This document shows positions 1 to 6,378 of a stretch of 12,489 nt of DNA, piece after piece; the stretch's first letter is position 1; every line of letters starts with the position of its first letter. Position numbers and translations under genes: made by a program. Under the pieces are notes generated by a model, which worked only from the letters and a program-made list of their open reading frames with translations, was not told where the DNA came from and did no database searches. Origin of the DNA: Armatimonadota bacterium. Lineage in GTDB: Bacteria > Armatimonadota > Hebobacteria > Hebobacterales > WVXJ01. The stretch spans positions 45,158-57,646 of the forward strand of contig WVXJ01000095.1 of assembly GCA_011773575.1 (NCBI GenBank), given 5' to 3'.

Positions 1-1678
1 TCGGTTTGTTTCCCGTCAGACTTGGCGCTTTCCAAGAGACATCGATACCGCCCTTCGTGGCAAACCAACTTGGCGTCTTCAGATATCCCCAGTTCTTCAC
101 TTTCGGGAACAGGTCGTTGGTTCCTTGGGCTTCGAGCAATTTTGTCAGTGCCGGCGGCAGGGGTTCGGAAAAGGACCCGATAAGCGCCGTCTCAGACGCC
201 CATTCCGGTAATTGCCGGCCCAAGTCAAGATGCCCCCGGAAGTATGGTGCCGCGCTTTGTTGACCAGTTGCATCGGCCAACTGCTGCATACCAACAGAAA
301 GCTTAGCAGTCTGCCGATCATTCTGAATGCGAAGATCGTGAATAGTCTGATGGAAAGCAGGGAGATTATCTGTCTGTACGAATGATGCAAGCAGTGTGGT
401 GCGTCGGCCGACCTCACTGGTGAGTTGCACGTCGGTCTGCCGAAAACTTTCGACGGCGTCAGCAATCCCTTTCAGAGTCTGTTTGTAGGCGGCCTCAATC
501 TGCAAACGAGGATTGCCGACCGCGGCAAGCGACAATCTCGTTTTGTTATTCTGATTGTTTCCGCTTGTCTTTGCACTATTGTGGCGAAGAATGTCGCCAT
601 CGAAAGCGACTTTCGTCTTCCCTGAGCCAAAAGCAGATTGAAACTTGACTTGAGCTTTGTCATCGGTATCGCCGGTCTGTGACAAGCCTGTTTCATAAAG
701 ACCTTTCAGCTTGAACTTGACCGACGTCGAAGACAGATCTCCGTCAAGGTTCAGGCTGGTCTTGTTGGCATTGGCACCGGCGGTATTTTTGTCAATCTTG
801 CGGTAACCTTTTAGTCTAAAGTTCTTGCCCAAAGCCGATCCGGAATCGAAACTTATCTTCTTCGTGCTCTGCTCACCTGATGTATTGGCACGCAGAGTAT
901 AATCCAGATTCAATGAAGCGTCCCTGAATGGACTGGACACAATCTGCAGTTTCGTTATGTTCTTGTCAGTTACATTCTCTCCGACTTCGCTAACGGTCGC
1001 TGTATGACGGAAGGCAATGGAGCGAAGAAAACTGCTGGTGTTGAATTCATGCTGAACACTGAAGTCCTGGGTACTTAGCTTGGAGTCGGTCTGCTTGCCC
1101 CAACTTGAGCTCTCAACAGCGCGGGATAATGCAAAAGATGCTGTGGTGCCACCGCGCTTCCACTCTATGGCCTGCTTTGTTCTGACCTTATTCTGAGCGC
1201 CATCCTCACCTTTATCAGGTCCGGTTTTGCTGTGATATTCACCGACCAGTATTAATCCAGGTGAGATGTCATACTCAATAGAGGCTTGCGTATCACCATC
1301 GTCAAGTGGATTCTTCTTGCCCTGTCCATAGTTCTTTTCAATCGAGGCTGGAGCTTCTGCATCGCCTAGATGGAAACTTGACTGGTCTTTCTTTCGATGA
1401 CCTATTTCGAATCTTAGCTTTTCGCTCTGGAAGGCAATTCCCGGCACTAGGTCCTTACCATTTGAGCTTGCTATCCCTGAAGCAGGAACCAACTCTAAGC
1501 CTGGCGGGATAGCCTGCTTATCAGAATCTGCTTTCTTTTCCTCTGCTGAGGTCGCGGGAGAGAGTGAGGTCGAAGTCAAAATCAATACTAAAGCCAAGAG
1601 TAATAACCCACTGTGTCGGCAGACGACAGTGTTACGGGTTGCCACCATACATAAGGACTTGAGAGAAAGAGATGTCAT
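1..1678 (-). CDS. Large exported beta-strand-rich protein (partial, 3' end beyond left edge), putative outer-membrane barrel
   Basis: Translating the minus strand from the ATG at 1678-1676 gives 559 codons without a stop, running off the left edge, so the C-terminus is missing. An AAGG ribosome-binding motif lies about 4 nt upstream of this ATG. An in-frame ATG at residue 11 has no such motif. Residues 24-45 are a hydrophobic signal-peptide core ending in a TSA|EE cleavage site. After a short charged linker the protein alternates short strands (for example residues around ASIEYDI, GLILVGEY, RLSLAAVG, VKFKLKGLY, TKVAFDGDI) with polar, Gly/Asn/Lys/Thr-rich turns. This is the pattern of a transmembrane beta-barrel or a long beta-solenoid. 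I recognise no named family. Mature cysteines are essentially absent, as is usual for outer-membrane barrels. The gene is divergent from the fn3/LVIVD gene and has its own promoter candidate. That it is a real exported protein is well supported; the barrel assignment is inference. Confidence 0.85.
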   Translation of the reverse strand, partial: MTSLSLKSLCMVATRNTVVCRHSGLLLLALVLILTSTSLSPATSAEEKKADSDKQAIPPGLELVPASGIASSNGKDLVPGIAFQSEKLRFEIGHRKKDQSSFHLGDAEAPASIEKNYGQGKKNPLDDGDTQASIEYDISPGLILVGEYHSKTGPDKGEDGAQNKVRTKQAIEWKRGGTTASFALSRAVESSSWGKQTDSKLSTQDFSVQHEFNTSSFLRSIAFRHTATVSEVGENVTDKNITKLQIVSSPFRDASLNLDYTLRANTSGEQSTKKISFDSGSALGKNFRLKGYRKIDKNTAGANANKTSLNLDGDLSSTSVKFKLKGLYETGLSQTGDTDDKAQVKFQSAFGSGKTKVAFDGDILRHNSAKTSGNNQNNKTRLSLAAVGNPRLQIEAAYKQTLKGIADAVESFRQTDVQLTSEVGRRTTLLASFVQTDNLPAFHQTIHDLRIQNDRQTAKLSVGMQQLADATGQQSAAPYFRGHLDLGRQLPEWASETALIGSFSEPLPPALTKLLEAQGTNDLFPKVKNWGYLKTPSWFATKGGIDVSWKAPSLTGNKP

Positions 1679-1733
1679 TTGCCTTAACTCTCTTAGGTTC
1701 TCTCGAGTACTTCTCTTACTCTTGGCAGGGACA

Positions 1734-1762
1734 ATTATTCTGCAAAGCGTATCTTTTTGCAA
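1734..1762 (-). promoter_or_regulatory. Sigma70-type promoter candidate for the leftward exported protein
   Basis: On the minus strand a TTGCAA (-35, 1762-1757) is followed after 17 nt by AATAAT (-10, 1739-1734, five of six consensus matches). This predicts a transcript start near 1727 and a leader of about 50 nt before the ATG at 1678. The spacing is ideal, but the call rests on motif match only. Confidence 0.45.
1741..1761. promoter_or_regulatory. Inverted repeat overlapping the leftward promoter, operator candidate
   Basis: TGCAAA (1741-1746) and TTTGCA (1756-1761) form a perfect 6-bp inverted repeat with a 9-bp spacer. It covers the -35 box and most of the spacer of the promoter candidate at 1734-1762. 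That position fits a repressor operator. A second short palindrome (TGCGC, six T, GCGCA at 1782-1797) lies just upstream. No regulator gene is in the window. Confidence 0.3.
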
Positions 1763-2042
1763 TCCATTATTCGCCCAAATGTGCGCTTTTTTGCGCAAGC
1801 CCGGACAATAATCTCGAAAGAATTCTGGTTGGCTAACTTGCCCGCCTGCTTGCGCTCCAAGCGCGGCCCGGAGTTCGTGGCCAAAGCGGCGCGAGCACGG
1901 CTGGGGCGGATTGACTGGGAACCTTGGATGAAGAGACGGGCAGCCCCTGGCAGAGCGGCCATCTTGAGCCCTGGCAGAAGTTACGAGAATGATTATGGCT
2001 TGCAACACATCGCAACTGAGCCTTTGCTCAATTCATGCCGTC

Positions 2043-2070
2043 TTGTCATTCAATTCTTGCCATTTATGTT
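2043..2070 (+). promoter_or_regulatory. Weak promoter candidate upstream of the fn3/LVIVD gene
   Basis: TTGTCA (2043-2048) and TATGTT (2065-2070) are separated by 16 bp in an AT-rich stretch, on the strand of the fn3/LVIVD gene. It lies over 400 bp from the start codon, so it would imply a long leader. It competes with the closer candidate at 2244-2271. Confidence 0.22.
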
Positions 2071-2206
2071 TACGTAGAATTGCGTAGGGTTATATAAGAA
2101 GAGGGGAACTCTTCGCTCTCATTGAGCCAATCAAGGTGTAACTTATGGGGGGCTTCACGTCCAACTAAGGTATGAATTGAGTCGAGGCGCGTTAACGACA
2201 ATTAGT

Positions 2207-2238
2207 GTGCCATATGTGGAATAAACCATATGTGGCAC
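2207..2238. repeat. Paired 10-bp direct repeats within an inverted repeat, operator candidate
   Basis: CCATATGTGG occurs at 2210-2219 and again at 2226-2235, a 16-bp centre-to-centre spacing (about one and a half helical turns). The outer GTGCCA (2207-2212) and TGGCAC (2233-2238) are also an inverted repeat, so the block has both direct and dyad symmetry. It ends six bases before a -35-like TTGCTA, a typical place for an activator or repressor site. Function is inference. Confidence 0.45.
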
Positions 2239-2243
2239 AGACT

Positions 2244-2271
2244 TTGCTAGTTCGAGAATAAGGGGTATAGG
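2244..2271 (+). promoter_or_regulatory. Promoter candidate for the fn3/LVIVD gene
   Basis: TTGCTA (2244-2249) and TATAGG (2266-2271) have 16-bp spacing on the plus strand. They lie immediately downstream of the repeat block at 2207-2238, and a transcript would have a leader of about 210 nt. The motif match is modest; the adjacent symmetric element is what makes it worth noting. Confidence 0.3.
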
Positions 2272-2485
2272 GTATTAGGATTAGGCTTTCCTCAGTTTCC
2301 GTTTGTTAGTCATGACCAATCCCAAGATACTGTTTCACACTGTTTTCCTCAGGCACAATACGCTTCCCAGATTCCCGCATGATTAACATTCCGCGGTACA
2401 TTCCGGCTTTCTGACGCCAGCAACATTCGGAGAGCCAGCAAGAAATTCTTCGTCTCTGTGCCAACAGTAGTATGGAGTAGGCATT

Positions 2486-5400
2486 ATGAGAAAGTTCCCT
2501 GAGAAGCGATCATGTTCGACCATTTGGGCGGCCCGGCTGGTGATCGTTGTCCTGATTACAGCGGTTTTGACAGCTTTTGGTGCCGGATTGGCATTTGCCG
2601 GAAAACAGAGCATCAAGACCAAAAGCACTTCGCTGACGCCGCCGAGCGATTTGACAGCCACTGCGGTGTCTTCCAGTCAAATAAGGTTAACGTGGACCGA
2701 CAATACCGGCAACGAGATGCATTTTGAGATCGAGCGCAGCCTCAGTGCCATCAGCGGCTTTGCCCAGATTGCCACCGCAGGCGCCAATGTGACGACTTAT
2801 TCCGATACAGGACTCTCCGCCGGTGTTACCTATTATTACCGCGTCCGTGCACGTGTTAATAATGGCAAGAAAGGTTCTTCAGATTACTCAAACATCGCCT
2901 CTGCGACTACTTCGACAACGACACCGCTTCCCAGCGCGCCCAGCGGTCTGAGCGCTGCTGCAACCTCTTCCAGCCAGATCAACCTGGCGTGGACGGATAA
3001 CTCCACGAACGAGACCGGCTTCAAGATAGAGCGCAGCTTGAGCGCGTCCAGCGGCTTTGTCCAGATAGCAGTCGTGGGGGCGTCAGTAACTTCCTACCAG
3101 AACGGTGGGCTGTCCGCCAGCACGACTTATTATTACCGCGTCCGCGCCTATAACGGAACTGGGAACTCGAGTTACTCGAACACAGCTTCAGCGACTACTA
3201 CGACAATAGTGACAATTCCGGAAGCTCCCAGCGGCTTGACTGCTGTCTCAGCGTCCTCCAGCCAGATCAATCTGGCGTGGACGGATAACTCCACAAACGA
3301 GACCGGCTTCAAGATAGAGCGCAGCCTGAGCTCGTCGAGCGGCTTTTCTCAGATTGCGACTGTAGGTGCAGGCACAACCTCATACCAGAACAGCGGATTA
3401 TCCAATAGCACGACTTATTACTACCGCGTCCGCGCCTACAACGAAGCCGGGAACTCGAGTTACTCGAACACAGCTTCGGCGACAACCTCAAGCAACCAAT
3501 CCTCAGCGCCCAGCGGCCTGACGGCCACAGCGGTCTCTTCCAGCCAGATAGACCTGGCCTGGACAGATAACTCGACAGACGAGACTGCCTTCACGATAGA
3601 GCGCAGTGAGAGTGCAGCGAGTGGGTTCAAACACATCGGCACAGTGGGAGCCAATGTGACAACCTACCAGAGTAGGTGGCTGTCCTCCGGCACCACTTAT
3701 TACTTCCGAGTGCGGGCATACACATCCAGCAGCGGATATACGGACTACTCAAACACCGCCTCTGCGACTACTTCGACAACGACAACGCTTCCCGCCGCGC
3801 CCAGCGGCCTGAGCGCTGCTGCGGCCTCTTCCAGCCTGATCAATCTGGCGTGGACAGACAACTCTTCGAATGAGAGCGGTTTCAAGATAGAGCGCAGCCT
3901 GAGCGCGTCGAGCGGGTTCTCCCAGATTGCAGCTGTAGGTGCAGGCACAACCTCATACCAGAACGGTGGGCTATCTGCAAGCACGACTTATTACTACCGT
4001 GTGTGTGCTTATAATGCGGCTGGAGATTCGGCCAATTCGAACACGGCCTCGGCAACTACTCAAGCTGGGGCCGATACCACGCCCCCATCAGCCCCGAGCG
4101 GCCTGTCGGCCACTGCGGTCAGCAGCACCCAGATAAACCTTGGTTGGACGGCCTCCAGCGATAATGTTGGCGTGGCGGGTTATCGCGTCTATCGGGGAGG
4201 CACCTTGGTCGGTTCAACCGCCGGGACGAGTTATTCGGATACGGGATTATCTCCCTCCACCACCTACACCTATTACGTCAGGGCGTTGGATGCGGCCGGT
4301 AACATCTCGGCAGCCAGTAATACGGCCTCGGCGACCACTGCAGGGGTTGCGCCAACAGCGCCGAGTGCATTGAGCGCTGTCGCGGTATCTTCCAGCCAGA
4401 TAAACCTGACCTGGAAGGATAACTCCACGAACGAAACTGGCTTCAAGATAGAACGCAGCCTGAGCACGTCTAGCGGTTTCGTGCAGATCGCAACTGTAAG
4501 TGCCAATAGGACTTCCTACACCAACGCCGGCTTGGCCTCCGGCACTGTTTATTACTATCGTGTCCGCGCTTATAACGGGTCTGGGAACTCGAGCTATTCG
4601 AACACCGCTTCGGACATGACGGACAGTGATCCTCCACCCACTGCACCCAGCGGGCTGACGGCTGAAACAGTGTCTTCCAGCCAGATAAACCTGGTGTGGT
4701 CGGATAACTCCACGGATGAGAGCGGGTTCAAGATAGAACGCAGCCTGAATGCGAGCAGCGGCTTTGCGCAGATTGCCATAGTGGGGGCTGGCGTGACGAC
4801 CTACCAGAATACCGACCTTTCCGCCAATACCACTTATTATTACCGTGTTCGCGCCTATAACGCGGCTGGGAACTCGAGCTATTCGAATATCGCTTCCGCG
4901 ACCACTGAAGATAATGTTGGAACACCAGTCCCTGTTGGCACCGCGATGGATGTAGTGACAGACGGCGACTATGCCTATATTGCATCATTTGAATATGGTG
5001 TAGTTGTTGTTGATGTGCAGGATCCGACTTCTCCGCAGGTGATTGGCGCCGTTGATATCGGTTTCGCGCCCGCTGTGTTGGCTCTTACCGGGACTACTCT
5101 CGTGGTTGGTGGTGGTCCTTATGGGGGAACTGGCGCGGTCGCGACAGTGGATGTGAGTAACCCGACTGACCCGACTAAGCTAGGTTCACTTAACACGGCG
5201 GCCGTAACTGGGATCGCTGCTGAGGGCGAATATGCCTACGTGACCGTCTACACATCAGGTATAGAGTCTTCCATTAAGATCTTAGATATACAGAATCGCA
5301 GCAATCCCGTGGTGGTCGCCAATCTACCGATCTTGGCGGTTCCTATGGGAATCGCATTAGAGGGCAACTACGCCTATGTCGCAGCTTACGTCACCAGCAT

Positions 5401-5869
5401 ATATGTAGTTGATGTCAGCGTTCCCAGCGCGCCAGCCATGTGGGAAGCACCGATAACATCGCCTCGTATTCTGGGTTCCATCACGACTATCGCCAGCAAG
5501 CCTAGCTTCATCTTTACAGACGGTGTTCCTTATGGCGGCCTTGTGGTGTTGGATGCAAACGATTCTGAATATCCCATTTATTTATCAGAAAAATATGTAG
5601 CGTCTGTTCCCGTCGAGTTTGCTGTGCAGGACAACTTCGTCTTCACAGCTTACGAAAGCTGGCAAATCCCTGGAAATGGTGGGATTAAAGTTATAAACGT
5701 GGCAAATCCTTCTTCGCCTACTACTGTGTCAACCCGTTACGTCCCCACAGCACCAAATGGCTTAGCTGTCTTGGGCAGCTACGCCTATATAGCCGACGAC
5801 ACTGCGGGGCTCCAGATCTTCGATGTGAGTGATCCATCGAATCCCGTAATCGTGGGCAGTGTCGAGTAA
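2486..5869 (+). CDS. Secreted protein with eight fibronectin type III domains and a C-terminal LVIVD-repeat beta-propeller
   Basis: The ATG at 2486 is preceded by GGAG eight bases upstream. Residues 1-38 are a signal peptide (basic start, hydrophobic run 18-37, cleavage AFA|GK). Eight fn3 domains follow, at about residues 51-146, 150-245, 246-338, 339-435, 436-531, 533-622, 622-716 and 718-806. Most start APSGL, carry LAWTDNS and end with TYYYRVRAYN and SNTASATT. Residues 811-1127 hold seven repeats of the form GxYAYVA...VVDVxDPxxP. This is the LVIVD signature, and seven copies fit a seven-bladed propeller. Such proteins are extracellular or surface-attached, with fn3 units as spacers and the propeller as the likely binding part; no catalytic motif or sorting signal is visible. 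Mature cysteines are nearly absent (one, in fn3 domain 5, replaces the usual Arg of YYYRVRAYN). The ligand is unknown. Domain calls are strong; adhesion is inference. Confidence 0.93.
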   Translation: MRKFPEKRSCSTIWAARLVIVVLITAVLTAFGAGLAFAGKQSIKTKSTSLTPPSDLTATAVSSSQIRLTWTDNTGNEMHFEIERSLSAISGFAQIATAGANVTTYSDTGLSAGVTYYYRVRARVNNGKKGSSDYSNIASATTSTTTPLPSAPSGLSAAATSSSQINLAWTDNSTNETGFKIERSLSASSGFVQIAVVGASVTSYQNGGLSASTTYYYRVRAYNGTGNSSYSNTASATTTTIVTIPEAPSGLTAVSASSSQINLAWTDNSTNETGFKIERSLSSSSGFSQIATVGAGTTSYQNSGLSNSTTYYYRVRAYNEAGNSSYSNTASATTSSNQSSAPSGLTATAVSSSQIDLAWTDNSTDETAFTIERSESAASGFKHIGTVGANVTTYQSRWLSSGTTYYFRVRAYTSSSGYTDYSNTASATTSTTTTLPAAPSGLSAAAASSSLINLAWTDNSSNESGFKIERSLSASSGFSQIAAVGAGTTSYQNGGLSASTTYYYRVCAYNAAGDSANSNTASATTQAGADTTPPSAPSGLSATAVSSTQINLGWTASSDNVGVAGYRVYRGGTLVGSTAGTSYSDTGLSPSTTYTYYVRALDAAGNISAASNTASATTAGVAPTAPSALSAVAVSSSQINLTWKDNSTNETGFKIERSLSTSSGFVQIATVSANRTSYTNAGLASGTVYYYRVRAYNGSGNSSYSNTASDMTDSDPPPTAPSGLTAETVSSSQINLVWSDNSTDESGFKIERSLNASSGFAQIAIVGAGVTTYQNTDLSANTTYYYRVRAYNAAGNSSYSNIASATTEDNVGTPVPVGTAMDVVTDGDYAYIASFEYGVVVVDVQDPTSPQVIGAVDIGFAPAVLALTGTTLVVGGGPYGGTGAVATVDVSNPTDPTKLGSLNTAAVTGIAAEGEYAYVTVYTSGIESSIKILDIQNRSNPVVVANLPILAVPMGIALEGNYAYVAAYVTSIYVVDVSVPSAPAMWEAPITSPRILGSITTIASKPSFIFTDGVPYGGLVVLDANDSEYPIYLSEKYVASVPVEFAVQDNFVFTAYESWQIPGNGGIKVINVANPSSPTTVSTRYVPTAPNGLAVLGSYAYIADDTAGLQIFDVSDPSNPVIVGSVE
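2635..4905 (+). repeat. Tandem fn3-encoding repeat array, eight units of about 285-300 bp
   Basis: Units begin near 2635, 2935, 3221, 3501, 3791, 4083, 4351 and 4637. Similarity extends to the DNA: the 118-nt junction of units 1/2 (2886-3003) and that of units 4/5 (3747-3864) differ at only about 11 positions. The 3' half of unit 5 (3923-4002) instead matches unit 3 (3350-3429), with only two differences in the first 43 nt. Unit 5 therefore looks mosaic. Unit 6 is unlike the others and resembles the fn3 subtype of chitinases. The pattern fits block duplication plus recombination between units. Such an array can also collapse or expand in a short-read assembly. Confidence 0.85.
4915..5866 (+). 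other. LVIVD repeat segment (seven repeats) of the fn3 protein
   Basis: The seven repeats have their VVDV-like cores at VVVVDVQDPTSP, ATVDVSNPTDP, IKILDIQNRSNP, IYVVDVSVPSAP, LVVLDANDSEYP, IKVINVANPSSP and LQIFDVSDPSNP. Each is preceded by a GxYAYVA-type strand, which is degenerate in repeats 2, 5 and 6. Each unit is about 40-50 residues, as expected for one propeller blade. Unlike the fn3 part, the blades are strongly diverged from each other in DNA, so this part is older than the fn3 expansion. Confidence 0.85.
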
Positions 5870-5897
5870 TCGCGGTATCTACAAGCGAAGATAACAT

Positions 5898-5935
5898 ACA
5901 GGGGAGCAGGCCAATCGCCTGCTCCCCTGTTTCTA
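5898..5935 (+). terminator. Rho-independent terminator of the fn3/LVIVD gene
   Basis: ACAGGGGAGCAGGC (5898-5911) pairs perfectly over 14 bp with GCCTGCTCCCCTGT (5917-5930) around a CAATC loop. A short T-rich tail (TTCTATT) follows. It begins 29 bp after the stop codon. Confidence 0.9.
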
Positions 5936-6007
5936 TTCTGACATCACCTTTCGTGATCCGGTTATGCAGTGGTAGAAGGATCCTGTCCCTGAGAATAAGC
6001 AATCGAT

Positions 6008-6030
6008 CAAGAAGGCTATGGGCCTTCTTG
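6008..6030. other. Second hairpin downstream of the fn3/LVIVD terminator
   Basis: CAAGAAGGC (6008-6016) and GCCTTCTTG (6022-6030) form a perfect 9-bp stem with a TATGG loop. There is no T-run on the plus strand. On the minus strand the hairpin is followed by moderately T-rich sequence. It may be a back-up terminator or an RNA structure; no role is clear. Confidence 0.4.
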
Positions 6031-6366
6031 CCGTAATTGAACCTGCCGCTACTGCAGGAAGCGCCTCTTAGTTTCAGCCGACTCCGAGAACTTGGATTAT
6101 CTAGAAACTCCTCGAGAGTAGCTTCCCCGGACTTGTGCCAAGAAACGGACATTCTTGCGCAAATTGTCGGTTATGTGACGGCGGTCTCCGCAAGTTCATC
6201 AGTAACATTTATATCTGGTATATCTGGAATGAACGCAGAACGAACAGTGATCGCAGTCATCGTCACGTCATTCTACAAACCGGAATGGAGGTGAATTGCA
6301 GGCTGTTCCGTGGGTTTCGGCGTAAACGAGCCGCACTAGAAGATGCTGTGTCATAAAAGAATGCTT

Positions 6367-6372
6367 AGGAGG
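6367..6372 (+). promoter_or_regulatory. Ribosome-binding site that decides the DUF11 protein start
   Basis: AGGAGG, a full Shine-Dalgarno match, sits six bases before the ATG at 6379. The in-frame ATG codons at 6343 and 6361 lie upstream of it, so starts there would put the binding site inside the coding region. They would also place 12 or 6 extra basic residues ahead of a signal peptide that is complete without them. Confidence 0.85.
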
Positions 6373-6378
6373 CTGAGA

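Larger units (their letters stand above)
1679..2485. other. Divergent intergenic region (807 bp) without a supported gene
   Basis: The region separates two divergent exported-protein genes. Apart from the promoter and repeat candidates listed separately, I see no gene. Open frames at 1757-2077 (plus) and 1735-1962 (minus) overlap each other, lack ribosome-binding sites and resemble no family. About 1845-1980 is visibly richer in G+C than its AT-rich flanks. I recognise no riboswitch in the last 200 bp before the fn3 gene. Confidence 0.6.
5870..6378. other. Intergenic region (509 bp) between the fn3 and DUF11 genes
   Basis: It contains the terminator at 5898-5935, the hairpin at 6008-6030 and the ribosome-binding site of the next gene. 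I see no other convincing gene. Open frames at 6037-6294 and 6135-6356 (plus) and 5721-6152 (minus) have no ribosome-binding site or recognisable family, and the last crosses the terminator. No clear -35/-10 pair for the DUF11 gene could be picked out. Confidence 0.55.

Noticed and set aside
1629..1811. Plus-strand frame of 60 codons with a signal-peptide-like stretch
   Set aside because: It starts with GTG, has no ribosome-binding site and is antisense to the start of the barrel-like gene; the hydrophobic stretch is coincidental.
2635..4905. CRISPR array or mobile repeat as explanation for the regular 285-300-bp periodicity
   Set aside because: The repeats are in frame, encode recognisable fn3 domains and have no short constant repeat with unique spacers.
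5721..6152. 143-codon minus-strand frame
   Set aside because: It runs through the perfect terminator and into the end of the fn3/LVIVD gene, with no ribosome-binding site upstream.
6285..6356. Possible 23-codon leader peptide ending just before the DUF11 gene
   Set aside because: There is no ribosome-binding site, no attenuator-type codon run and no terminator/antiterminator pair around it.
6343..6378. Longer N-terminus (12 extra residues) for the DUF11 protein starting at 6343
   Set aside because: AGGAGG at 6367-6372 would lie inside the coding region, and it is perfectly placed for the ATG at 6379, which already begins a complete signal peptide.
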